64,000 nt of DNA, from assembly GCA_947495915.1 (NCBI GenBank), contig CANMAW010000003.1:248001-312000 (forward strand). Direction: 5' to 3'. Each line of letters starts with the position of its first letter. Position 1 is the first letter of the stretch. This DNA comes from Maribacter algarum (ex Lu et al. 2025) (nom. illeg.). Its GTDB lineage: Bacteria > Bacteroidota > Bacteroidia > Flavobacteriales > Flavobacteriaceae. The position numbers and the translations under genes are program-made. Shown here one piece after another: positions 19,362 through 27,389 of this stretch. Under the pieces are notes generated by a model. It ran no database searches, had not been told where the DNA came from, and saw only the letters and a list, made by a program, of their open reading frames with translations.

Positions 19362-19404
19362 GTTTTTAAAGGTAAATTTTAGTTATGTAGTTGAAATACA
19401 TAAT

Positions 19405-19791
19405 TTAAACAGCATCAAACTCTATTATTATATTACTTGATGTAACAGGATTTCCAAATCCAATAATAATTTTTATTTTAGTTGATAAGCTTAACCTAAC
19501 TTTTGTTTTATACGTCAATAAATAAAGTAACGCTTCTTATGTTAAAACAATAAATCTTTTAATGTCTGTATTCCAAGTAACATCATTAATGAATGTGTCG
19601 AAATTAGATTTAAATGAGATACTTACTATAATATATCCAATTTTCTTGTAGCCCTCTTTTTGTAATTTAGTTGAATAATAATTTATATATTCTTTATTTG
19701 CTCAGTCATCTATATCAAGCCCATAATCATTACTCTATTCTTTAGCGTCCACTAGAAAAGCTGTATCTTCTTAACGCAACCGAATTATTGG
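19405..19791 (-). pseudogene. remnant of a FokI-like restriction endonuclease cleavage domain
   Basis: Read on the minus strand, one frame stays intact for about 385 bases but contains four stops (complement at 19771, 19735, 19702, 19537). Ignoring the stops, it reads like the C-terminal nuclease domain of FokI: AFLVDAKE for the catalytic DTK strand, NDYGLDID after it, then EGYKKIGYIIVSISFKSNF matching the FLFVSGHFKGNY strand, and RFIVLT.EALLYLL matching GAVLSVEELL. The final stop is at 19405-19407. The N-terminal recognition part is absent. The frame is preserved with point-mutation stops, so decay seems fairly recent. The assignment rests on memory of FokI. Confidence 0.5.
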
Positions 19792-19794
19792 TCA

Positions 19795-20143
19795 ATTGTT
19801 TTTTTGTTTGTTGGTTTGATAGCTAACCTCCACGTTTAAAATTATTAACGTTAAAGGTTAATTAAATTAACCATAATTACGACAAAATATAACTATTTAG
19901 CATTTTATTACCAGTATTTAGAACTTGACACAGTCCCGATAAGGATAATGTAAATAGGTTTTGACAGCTAAAGAGCGTTTATATTTGTTGATGAATACCT
20001 AACGATATATTTATATAAATGTATAATTATATAGTTCCTGAACCTTTTAAACAAACACTTCATGATAACCTCAATAATCTACCACTACAAGAGTATAGAT
20101 TTTTAGCTACATTTGAGAACACACTATTTTAAAAATAACCATT
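19795..20143. other. AT-rich intergenic stretch
   Basis: I see no coding frame of note. It contains a consensus promoter (19961-19987), a second TAnnTTTG match (20108-20115) and a long A/T palindromic stretch around 20000-20030. It separates the nuclease remnant from the WG-repeat gene. Confidence 0.6.
19961..19987 (+). promoter_or_regulatory. strong Bacteroidota-type promoter
   Basis: TTTTGACA with its TTG at 19961-19963, a spacer of 16, then TATATTTG at 19980-19987, a perfect TAnnTTTG. The next gene starts at 20144, so a leader of about 150 bases would result if this drives it. A second element, TACATTTG at 20108-20115, lies closer to the gene. Confidence 0.55.
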
Positions 20144-21331
20144 ATGAAATATCTTATCATCTGTCTGTTTACGGTGACTATCGTTTTTGCTCAAAAAGAA
20201 ATTGATTGTGAAGGGTTTTCTAAAATTATAGATGATAAGTACATCATTACCAATTTATCTGGCGGTACATTTGATGTGGGGCCTCTCGGAGTCTTAGATA
20301 TGAATGGGAATAAACTTATGGACAATGTTATAAAAAATCAGGATATGATGGGTGTATCTCGAATAATATTCGAGGATGTTATCATGGGGCACGATGTAGA
20401 AAAAGATAAGAAAATTGCCTACGATCTAATAACCAAGAAAATGATTACAGAAGATTATTTATTCTTTTCTGGTTTTAGCGAGGGTATTAACTTGATGACC
20501 ATACCCTACAAAGTAAGAAAGGACAACCGCTTTGCCATCGATAAAACAAATAAACGATTGTTTGATTTACCGAGAAAAATCGAATACTTTGGTCAGTTTC
20601 GTGAAGGTTTGGCATTAATAGGGCTAAGTGGTGATAATGTGTATAGCGATAAAAAGTTTGTATTTATTAATACTCAAGGCCAAGAAGTCATCAATATTGA
20701 TGGACATAGTGGCTACGGTAATTTTTACGAAGGACTAGCGGTAGCTGAAAAAACTATAGAATATAAGAAGTATTATGGTTTCATTGATAAAACTGGTAAA
20801 GAGATAATTGATTTGAAGTATAGTAAAAGACCGTCTGCATTTAGTGAGGGAAAATCTATTGTAAGAACAAAGGATGGAAAATTCGGCTTTATGAATAAAG
20901 ATGGTGAGATAGTAATAGAGCCTCAATATATATATGCCACCGGTTTTTATAAAGACAGGGCTTTAGTCTCAAAAGGTATACGAAATTGGATGCTTATAGA
21001 TGAAAATAACCAAATTATAGAAACTTATGACTTTCCGAGACTGTCAGAAAAGATAAAAGATAAAAGTCCACAACAAATCGAACGAATTAAAAAGTTTATA
21101 GATTATGACCTTTTAGTAGTAGGAACAACTGGCTATAATAAGCCAGATAAGTTAATGCGAATGGATGGTTCTTATTTGTTTGAAGATAAAGAAGACTGGA
21201 CTCCGATTGATTTTGGCAAAGACTACATTATTATATCTACTCCAAGTGATAAGATTTTAGGAGCTAAACCTAGTTTTATTGTGAATAGAAAAGGAGAGAA
21301 AGTTTTTGTGCCTAAGAAGAATCAATTTTAG
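20144..21331 (+). CDS. WG repeat-containing exported protein
   Basis: This 395-residue protein has a Sec signal (LIICLFTVTIVFAQ) and a series of WG-type repeats. The clearest are KKYYGFIDKTGKEIIDLKYSK and DGKFGFMNKDGEIVIEPQY, with the interleaved F-x-E-G-x-A motifs (FREGLALI, FYEGLAVAEK, FSEGKSIV). WG repeats build beta-rich scaffolds of unknown partner. It stands alone after the tRNA-Ser and nuclease remnant, a region that looks like a variable insertion point. Confidence 0.78.
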   Translation: MKYLIICLFTVTIVFAQKEIDCEGFSKIIDDKYIITNLSGGTFDVGPLGVLDMNGNKLMDNVIKNQDMMGVSRIIFEDVIMGHDVEKDKKIAYDLITKKMITEDYLFFSGFSEGINLMTIPYKVRKDNRFAIDKTNKRLFDLPRKIEYFGQFREGLALIGLSGDNVYSDKKFVFINTQGQEVINIDGHSGYGNFYEGLAVAEKTIEYKKYYGFIDKTGKEIIDLKYSKRPSAFSEGKSIVRTKDGKFGFMNKDGEIVIEPQYIYATGFYKDRALVSKGIRNWMLIDENNQIIETYDFPRLSEKIKDKSPQQIERIKKFIDYDLLVVGTTGYNKPDKLMRMDGSYLFEDKEDWTPIDFGKDYIIISTPSDKILGAKPSFIVNRKGEKVFVPKKNQF

Positions 21332-21398
21332 AAACCTGAATTTTTTGCTATCATACCAATAGTTGCTATAGTTTCCATTTAATTAATCAAAAATACGC

Positions 21399-22085
21399 AT
21401 GAGTGATGTTGAAAACCCGGTTTGGCAATCTTTAAGTGAAATTCATCAAGACTATGCAATAGTCTACGATGGAATAAAATTCTACAAGCCTGAATATTGT
21501 CCATTTGGGGGTGCCAGTGATATTCACAATGCAACAAAAGGTATATCGAAATATTGTTCATTAACAGACGATTTTTTTGTAGTGGGCAGCAAACCTTTGG
21601 CATCAAGTTTATATCAAATAAACCAAGAATTAGTTTGCAATCAGATGCATCTAAGTAATAGTATTGATATTAATATTCAAGAAGAAATTACTGAATTAGT
21701 TTCTGACTCACAAAAGCAAGAATTATTTGATTTGGTCAACCTCGTTCAACCAGGGTATTATCGAAAAAAAACTGCTAAACTTGGCACCTATTTCGGAATT
21801 TACAAATCTGGAAAACTTGTTGCAGCAACAGGGGAACGAATGAAAACTAAGAATTTTACTGAAATAAGTGCCGTAGTCACCCACCCAGATTATACCGGTA
21901 ACGGATACGCCAAACAATTACTGAAGCAAACTGCTGATCATATTCTTGCCCAAGACAAAATTGCCTATTTACATGTATATGAAGGCAATACAGGAGCTAT
22001 TAAATTGTACGAAAAACTAGGGTTTACTACTAAAAGAAAAATGAGCTTTTGGAATTTAAAAAGTACACCAGAGGTATTATTATAA
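21399..22085 (+). CDS. GNAT family N-acetyltransferase (FR47-like)
   Basis: This is a 228-residue protein. The C-terminal half (from about residue 110) is a GNAT fold: GTYFGIYKSGKLVAATGERM, then ISAVVTHPDYTGNGYAKQLLKQ, which includes the acetyl-CoA pyrophosphate loop (Q/RxxGxG/A variant), and YLHVYEGNTGAIKLYEKLGFT. The N-terminal half is not recognised beyond the FR47-like arrangement. The substrate is unknown. No operon partner is evident. Confidence 0.82.
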   Translation: MSDVENPVWQSLSEIHQDYAIVYDGIKFYKPEYCPFGGASDIHNATKGISKYCSLTDDFFVVGSKPLASSLYQINQELVCNQMHLSNSIDINIQEEITELVSDSQKQELFDLVNLVQPGYYRKKTAKLGTYFGIYKSGKLVAATGERMKTKNFTEISAVVTHPDYTGNGYAKQLLKQTADHILAQDKIAYLHVYEGNTGAIKLYEKLGFTTKRKMSFWNLKSTPEVLL

Positions 22086-22235
22086 AACAAAACTTGCCAT
22101 CTTTTCAGTGCGTAGTATTTTTATAAAAATTAGATCTAAATCGTATTACCAAGCTCATTAAAACTTCTAAAAGTGATCGGCTAAAACACTAGTACTTTCC
22201 AATTAACATTGATTTTAACCACTATATCTTTATAG

Positions 22236-22279
22236 TTGTTTAACTAAAACATAAAAAAGTTAAACATTATGTATATTTG
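22236..22279 (+). promoter_or_regulatory. operator-promoter of the photolyase operon
   Basis: TTGTTTAAC at 22236-22244 and GTTAAAC at 22259-22265 form an inverted pair offset by 21 bp. Six bases after the second half-site lies TATATTTG (22272-22279), a perfect TAnnTTTG. There is no good TTG at the -33 position, so an activator or long-spacer mechanism is possible. The same pair at the same spacing occurs before the TetR-like gene (26661-26690). Confidence 0.65.
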
Positions 22280-22324
22280 TATTATCAACAAGCATTCCTA
22301 ATGCTAATCTTAATCATCAGAAGT

Positions 22325-22492
22325 ATGTTCGGATTATTTAAAAAGAAATCAGAAAAGCAAAAGTTGCAAGATCAATACGAAGCACTGTTAAATGAAGCGC
22401 ATAAACTATCTACAACCAACCGAAAATTGAGTGACCAGAAAGTTTATGAAGCAGAAGAAATCATGAAGCAATTAGAAAAATTGATGAATTAG
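22325..22492 (+). CDS. Lacal_2735 family small protein
   Basis: This is a 55-residue charged helical protein beginning MFGLFKKKSEKQKLQ and ending in a coiled-coil-like stretch rich in Glu, Lys and Leu. It matches what I know as the Lacal_2735 family of flavobacteria, whose function is unknown. I chose the ATG at MFGLFKK; the frame is open upstream, but the added residues overlap the promoter. It is the first gene of the photolyase operon, about 45 bases after the -7 element. Confidence 0.8.
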   Translation: MFGLFKKKSEKQKLQDQYEALLNEAHKLSTTNRKLSDQKVYEAEEIMKQLEKLMN

Positions 22493-22504
22493 ATTGTACT
22501 GTAA

Positions 22505-22906
22505 ATGAAAGAAGTAAAAAAACCTGATAATGTAGTTTTCGATTCAAATACCCAAACGTACGACGCTTCACTTAAGCCTTATGCAACTTCTTTGGGGGCA
22601 CCATCAATAAAATCAACAGATACTATTGCCTGGAAAAACAGAAGCATAAATAAAATTAATCACAAGGTTAAAGCGAAGTATTTAGAGCTTAAAAAGGAAT
22701 ACGAAAACATGAAACAAGAGTTGGCGTATAACCAAATGATATATGATGCGAAATTTAATTTTGAGCCTATTAGCGGTGAAATATATCACTTATACCAAAG
22801 AGCGAATGGCGAAACTTTTCTCTCTATCATTGCCCCTGAGCAATGTAGCTTTAATGCGATAGGCAGTTTTTATTTGAATGTAGATCAAATTTGGGAGAAA
22901 ATATAG
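22505..22906 (+). CDS. DUF2452 domain-containing protein
   Basis: This is a 133-residue cytoplasmic protein. The conserved features of DUF2452 are visible: KPDNVVFD at the N-terminus, LKPYATSLGAPSIKSTDTIAWK, a central helix, and IYHLYQRANGETFLSIIAPEQC near the end. The function is unknown. It is 12 bases after Lacal_2735 and 5 bases before the next gene, so it is part of the operon with two photolyase-like flavoproteins. Confidence 0.85.
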   Translation: MKEVKKPDNVVFDSNTQTYDASLKPYATSLGAPSIKSTDTIAWKNRSINKINHKVKAKYLELKKEYENMKQELAYNQMIYDAKFNFEPISGEIYHLYQRANGETFLSIIAPEQCSFNAIGSFYLNVDQIWEKI

Positions 22907-22911
22907 TATCT

Positions 22912-23199
22912 ATGACCGTTGGTAAACAATTTACAGAAAGAGAACTCGATAGAATTATAGAAATGGCATGGGAAGATCGTACACCTTTTGAAGCCATTTT
23001 ATTTCAGTTTGGTTTACCAGAAAAAGAGGTCATCAAATTAATGCGAACACACTTAAAAGAGTCCAGTTTTAAAAGATGGCGAAAACGAGTGAATAGCGGA
23101 GTTAGTCAAAAACATTTGAAAAAACGAAATGCTAATATTTCTCGCTTCAAGTGTTCTAGGCAAAAAGCGATTTCAGGAAATAAAATAAGTAAACGATAA
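22912..23199 (+). CDS. TIGR03643 family protein
   Basis: This is a 95-residue basic protein. The N-terminal FTERELDRIIEMAWEDRTPF followed by FGLPEKEVIKLMR is an HTH-like pair of helices typical of TIGR03643, and SSFKRWRKRV follows. The C-terminal tail is strongly basic, which suggests nucleic-acid contact. I use the ATG of MTVGKQF; an ATG at 22891 would overlap DUF2452. Its stop overlaps the photolyase start by one base (TAATG). Confidence 0.82.
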   Translation: MTVGKQFTERELDRIIEMAWEDRTPFEAILFQFGLPEKEVIKLMRTHLKESSFKRWRKRVNSGVSQKHLKKRNANISRFKCSRQKAISGNKISKR

Positions 23200-24317
23200 T
23201 GCAATTATTGGATCATCACCATCCCGTTTTTTCAACATCTTATGCTGATGTTCTTAAACGTATTGATGAAATTGATCCTGTACGATACGGTGCTACACGT
23301 AATTTCTTAAATGGCGCTGTCACCTACTTATCGCCCTATATTTCAAGAGGAATCGTTTCTACAAAATTTATACTTGCTGAAGTTTTAAATCGCGGTTTTA
23401 AGCCTCATCAAATTGAAAAATTTATTCAAGAATTAGCATGGAGAGATTATTGGCAACAAATATGGATCGTTAAAGGTAATGCTATAAATGAGAGCTTAAA
23501 GCACGCACAAAAGCCTATTACTAATTATGCTATTTCAAAAGCTATACTTGATGCTAATACCGGTATAAATGCTTTAGACGATGGCGTTAGCAGCTTATAT
23601 GAAACAGGCTATATGCACAATCATTTACGAATGTATGTAGCAGCTCTTGCCTGTAATATCGGTCAAAGTCATTGGAAAGCACCCGCCCAATGGATGTATT
23701 TTCATCTATTAGACGCAGATTGGGCTAGCAACGCGCTTAGTTGGCAATGGGTATCAGGGGCGAACGCTAATAAAAAATATGTAGCCAATCAAGACAACAT
23801 TAATAAATTCTGTTTCACTAAGCAATCAGGCACCTTTTTAGATGTGGCTTATGAGGAATTTGCTGTAATGGATATTCCCGAAGCCCTAAAGCATACAACA
23901 AATCTAGACCTAACTACTCCCCTACCTACAACAACCGCTGTTGAGATTAACGAAGCATTACCTACGTGTATTTATAATTTTTATAATCTTGATCCGCTTT
24001 GGAAAAAAGATATTTTGGCCAATCGAATACTCCTGTTAGAACCTTCGCATTTTAACCAGTACCCCATCTCTCAAAAAACACTTGATTTTATAATATCCTT
24101 CTCCAAAGAAAACATCCCTAACATTCAAATCTATACAGGGGAATTTAACAGCTTGAAATCAGAGCATAGCACGCGTACAGTTTTCTATAAAGAGCACCCC
24201 TTAAATGAACATTATGTAGGTATTGAAGATTCACGAGATTGGATGTTTAATGTGCAAGGCTATTACCCCTCTTTCTTTTCCTTTTGGAAAAAATGCAAAA
24301 AACAACTTCATTATTGA
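23199..24317 (+). CDS. photolyase/cryptochrome-like FAD-binding protein lacking the N-terminal antenna domain
   Basis: This 372-residue flavoprotein has the photolyase FAD domain at residues 1-235. Signatures are RGATRN-like YGATRNFLNGAVTYLSPYISRG (near 30-51), ELAWRDYW (78-85), ETGYMHNHLRMYVA (135-148), and DADWASNALSWQWVSG (172-187). The usual N-terminal Rossmann domain is absent. Instead, residues about 255-365 form a separate alpha/beta-looking region (ANRILLLEPSHF). It may repair DNA or sense light; this cannot be told from sequence. It is in an operon with a second photolyase and a flavin reductase. Confidence 0.82.
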   Translation: MQLLDHHHPVFSTSYADVLKRIDEIDPVRYGATRNFLNGAVTYLSPYISRGIVSTKFILAEVLNRGFKPHQIEKFIQELAWRDYWQQIWIVKGNAINESLKHAQKPITNYAISKAILDANTGINALDDGVSSLYETGYMHNHLRMYVAALACNIGQSHWKAPAQWMYFHLLDADWASNALSWQWVSGANANKKYVANQDNINKFCFTKQSGTFLDVAYEEFAVMDIPEALKHTTNLDLTTPLPTTTAVEINEALPTCIYNFYNLDPLWKKDILANRILLLEPSHFNQYPISQKTLDFIISFSKENIPNIQIYTGEFNSLKSEHSTRTVFYKEHPLNEHYVGIEDSRDWMFNVQGYYPSFFSFWKKCKKQLHY

Positions 24318-24364
24318 AAACCTGCTATGAATCGAACAGCAAACACCAACTTACAAAAGGTAAA

Positions 24365-24991
24365 ATGACATATACGAAAGAAGATATTGAAAAGCTAGAC
24401 CGTATTGCTAGATTGAAAATTATAAATTCAGTTACAGGTATTAAACCTGCAAATCTGATCGGTACCATAAATAGTCAAGGCCAAACAAACCTAGCCATCT
24501 TTAGCTCTGTTGTTCATTTAGGAAGCAACCCTGCCCTATTAGGCATTATTTGTAGGCCACAAACTGCTGAAGTCGGACACACCTACAGAAATATCAAGGA
24601 AACTAAAGTATACACGATTAATCATATTCATCCAGAATTTATTAAAAATGCTCATTATACTTCTGCGAAATTTGATGCAGCAATATCTGAATTTAAACGT
24701 TGCAATTTATCCGAAGAACATATTCCTAATTTTAAAGCGCCATTTGTAAAAGAAAGTACATTTAAAATCGGAATGCGTTTTAAAGAGGCTCTAAATATTG
24801 AGCAAAACGGCACTATCTTAGTTATTGGTGAAATTGAACATCTTGTGCTACCTGATAATTGCTTTGTTGATGATGATATTGATTTAGAGCTTAGCAACAG
24901 TGTCGGTATTTCTGGCTTGAATTCTTACTACGCCTTAAGAAAGATTAAAAAGCACCCCTTTGTAAGGGTGCATGAAGTACCAAAATTTTGA
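24365..24991 (+). CDS. flavin reductase-like domain protein
   Basis: This 208-residue protein belongs to the flavin reductase/FMN-binding split-barrel family. The family pattern is visible in [41 protein letters not shown], with further [10 protein letters not shown] near the C-terminus. It could supply reduced flavin to the photolyases or bind FMN itself. The ATG of MTYTKED fits; an earlier ATG lies inside the upstream gene. The gap to the upstream gene is 47 bases, and DUF2256 follows after 2. Confidence 0.82.
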   Translation: MTYTKEDIEKLDRIARLKIINSVTGIKPANLIGTINSQGQTNLAIFSSVVHLGSNPALLGIICRPQTAEVGHTYRNIKETKVYTINHIHPEFIKNAHYTSAKFDAAISEFKRCNLSEEHIPNFKAPFVKESTFKIGMRFKEALNIEQNGTILVIGEIEHLVLPDNCFVDDDIDLELSNSVGISGLNSYYALRKIKKHPFVRVHEVPKF

Positions 24992-24993
24992 AA

Positions 24994-25122
24994 ATGAAGA
25001 AAACCTTTCTTCCTCAAAAAATATGCGTCACCTGTCAACGCCCTTTTAGATGGCGTAAAAAATGGGAAAAGAATTGGAATGAAGTTAAATATTGTAGCGA
25101 ACGTTGTAGAAGAAATAAATGA
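24994..25122 (+). CDS. DUF2256 small zinc-ribbon protein
   Basis: This is a 42-residue protein, shorter than most gene callers accept. It holds two cysteine pairs, CVTCQRPF and YCSERCR, separated by a Trp/Lys-rich segment ([13 protein letters not shown]), which is the DUF2256 pattern and probably binds zinc. Its stop overlaps the ATG of the next gene (ATGA), so it is translationally coupled to the (6-4) photolyase-like gene. DUF2256 is often found beside photolyases; its role is unknown. Confidence 0.88.
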   Translation: MKKTFLPQKICVTCQRPFRWRKKWEKNWNEVKYCSERCRRNK

Positions 25123-26603
25123 AAGAGATTAGCCTTGTATTTCCGCATCAATTATTTCAAGAATCTCCCATATTTGAATATGATAACCCGGTTTATCTCG
25201 TGGAAGAATACTTGTTTTTTAAACAATACCCTTTCCATAAACAAAAAATAGGATTTCATAGGGCTACCATGAAAAGGTATGCTGATTATATTCAGGAACA
25301 TAAAAAACTCAAGGTTCATTATATTGAAGCTACTGAAGACCTGTCAGATATTCGAAAACTCATTCCTGCGTTAAAACAGCAAGGCATTGAGCACATTTAT
25401 TATATAAACCCTACAGATAATTGGCTTCAATTAAGATTGCAAAAAGGCTTACTTGAAAATAACATTGCATCTACCCAACATGAAACGAAATTATTCATAA
25501 ATCATAGGGATGAAATAGCTAACTTTTTTAGAGCGGATAAAAAAAAGTATCACCAGACCACCTTTTACAAAGAACAACGCAAAAAACGTAATATTCTTTT
25601 AGCTGCTGATGATGAACCAAAAGGAGGAAAATGGACCTTTGATTCTGAAAACAGAAAAAAATATCCTGCTAAGAAGACTCCCCCACCCGTTCAATTTCCT
25701 GATGTTAATCATTACTATACCGAAGCAAAAGAATATGTTGAAACCCACTTTCAGCATCATTTAGGTCATATTACGGAACAATCTTTATATCCCATTAGTT
25801 TTGAAGCTACGCAGTCATGGCTTGACCAATTTTTTGAGCAACGTTTTATGGAGTTTGGCACCTACGAAGACGCCATTGTTTCCGAAAATTCTATTCTAAA
25901 CCATAGTGTTTTAAGCCCCTTGCTTAACGTCGGTTTAATTACCCCTAATGAAGTTATAAAAGCATCATTATTGTTTGCCGAAGAAAACAATGTACCGATT
26001 AACAGCACCGAAGGTTTTATACGTCAAATTATAGGTTGGCGAGAATTTATAAGAGGTATTTATGAAGCTAGAGGCAGTGAAGAACGAACCGAAAATTTTT
26101 GGAAATTCACCAAAAAAATACCAGCATCTTTTTATGATGGCACCACAGGAATACCACCCATAGACCAAACCATAAAAAAGATATTAAGAACAGGGTATTG
26201 CCACCATATTGAACGCCTGATGATTCTGGGCAATTTTATGATGTTATGCGAATTTGACCCTGACGAAGTTTATAAATGGTTTATGGAACTTTTTATTGAT
26301 GCTTACGATTGGGTGATGGTACCAAATATATACGGAATGAGTCAATTCGCCGATGGTGGATTAATGGCAACCAAACCCTATATAAGTGGTAGTAATTATC
26401 TCATGAAAATGAGCAATTTTAAGAAAGGGGAATGGCAACCCACCTGGGATGGACTTTTTTGGCGGTTTATGCATACGCATCGTGATTTTTTTCTTTCGAA
26501 CCCGAGACTCAGCATGCTTGTACGTATGTATGATAAGATGCCTCAAGACAAAAAAGACCTGCATCTTCAATATGGGAATAAGTTTTTGAACACTCTTGGT
26601 TAG
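25119..26603 (+). CDS. (6-4) photolyase/cryptochrome of the FeS-BCP type, without cluster cysteines
   Basis: This 494-residue flavoprotein resembles bacterial (6-4) photolyases (PhrB, deoxyribodipyrimidine photolyase-related). The N-terminal Rossmann domain starts [11 protein letters not shown]. The FAD domain shows [18 protein letters not shown] (298-315), [14 protein letters not shown] (360-373), with the active-site His pair, and [13 protein letters not shown] (402-414). PhrB has four 4Fe-4S cysteines; here the protein has only Cys361 and Cys377 and neither is at a ligand position. It ends the seven-gene operon. Confidence 0.9.
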   Translation: MKEISLVFPHQLFQESPIFEYDNPVYLVEEYLFFKQYPFHKQKIGFHRATMKRYADYIQEHKKLKVHYIEATEDLSDIRKLIPALKQQGIEHIYYINPTDNWLQLRLQKGLLENNIASTQHETKLFINHRDEIANFFRADKKKYHQTTFYKEQRKKRNILLAADDEPKGGKWTFDSENRKKYPAKKTPPPVQFPDVNHYYTEAKEYVETHFQHHLGHITEQSLYPISFEATQSWLDQFFEQRFMEFGTYEDAIVSENSILNHSVLSPLLNVGLITPNEVIKASLLFAEENNVPINSTEGFIRQIIGWREFIRGIYEARGSEERTENFWKFTKKIPASFYDGTTGIPPIDQTIKKILRTGYCHHIERLMILGNFMMLCEFDPDEVYKWFMELFIDAYDWVMVPNIYGMSQFADGGLMATKPYISGSNYLMKMSNFKKGEWQPTWDGLFWRFMHTHRDFFLSNPRLSMLVRMYDKMPQDKKDLHLQYGNKFLNTLG

Positions 26604-26660
26604 TGTAACCTCTGCAGTTCACCTTATATTACCAATATAAGCCGCTTAATTTGTTAAATT

Positions 26661-26703
26661 TTGTTTAACTATAACTGAAATAAATTAAACAAATATTATC
26701 TTG
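26661..26703 (+). promoter_or_regulatory. second copy of the composite operator, upstream of the TetR-like gene
   Basis: TTGTTTAAC at 26661-26669 and ATTAAAC at 26684-26690, half-sites offset by 21 bp exactly as at 22238/22259. A weak -7 candidate, TATCTTG, begins at 26697, the same distance after the second half-site as in the first copy. The coding start is at 26724. Confidence 0.6.
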
Positions 26704-26723
26704 CAATAAATCAGCAGGGTAAA

Positions 26724-27389
26724 ATGGCAAAGAAAAAAGTAGTAACAAAGCAGCAGCTAATTTCATGGTACATGAACTTTGTTCTTGAAAATAACGAACA
26801 ACCCAAATCGGTTTATTTGTTTTCAAAGTCAAACGGTTTTGAAGAAGTGAAATTCTATGAATTTTTCAATTCATTTGAATCTTTAGAGAAATCCATATTT
26901 TCTGCATTTTTTGAAAATACTTTGAAGGCGCTTCACAAAAGTGATGCGTATGATTCTTTTGATGCCCGTAATAAATTGCTAAGCTTCTACTTTACATTTT
27001 TTGAAAATCTTACTGCCAACAGAAGCTATGTAGTGTATTCTCTAAAAAAACATAAAAACAATTTGAAAAGTTTAGCGCAACTAGCTTCGTTAAAAGCCAA
27101 TTTCACAGGTTACATCGATGAATTAAAGATTGAGACTATAGATATTAGGCAAGAACAAGTAAGTAAAGTTCAACAACGCGCGCTGAAAGAGTCTGCTTGG
27201 TTACAATTACTTTTGACCATGAAATTTTGGTTAGATGACTCTTCTTCTTCATTTGAAAAAACAGATATTTTCATTGAAAAATCTGTAAACACCAGTTTTG
27301 ACATTTTAAATATTGCTCCTTTAAAAAGTGTTATTGATTTTGGGAAGTTTATTTTCAAAGAGACAATACAAATGAAACAAAACATGTAA
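26724..27389 (+). CDS. TetR-like transcriptional regulator
   Basis: This is a 221-residue all-helical protein. The N-terminal 60 residues fit a TetR helix-turn-helix in divergent form (TKQQLISWYMNFVLENNEQPKSVYLF, then the recognition-helix region before FYEFFNSFESLEKSIF). The rest matches the flavobacterial TetR C-terminal domain. It directly abuts the ABC1 kinase gene (no gap). The operator-like element in front of it also lies before the photolyase operon, so auto-regulation plus control of that operon is a reasonable hypothesis. Confidence 0.72.
   Translation: MAKKKVVTKQQLISWYMNFVLENNEQPKSVYLFSKSNGFEEVKFYEFFNSFESLEKSIFSAFFENTLKALHKSDAYDSFDARNKLLSFYFTFFENLTANRSYVVYSLKKHKNNLKSLAQLASLKANFTGYIDELKIETIDIRQEQVSKVQQRALKESAWLQLLLTMKFWLDDSSSSFEKTDIFIEKSVNTSFDILNIAPLKSVIDFGKFIFKETIQMKQNM

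Noticed and set aside
26623-26641. Inverted repeat CTTATATT-ACC-AATATAAG after the (6-4) photolyase gene
   Set aside because: Stem is all A/T but the ends and there is no T-run, so a terminator call is weak. It may be an operator half, but no second copy was seen.
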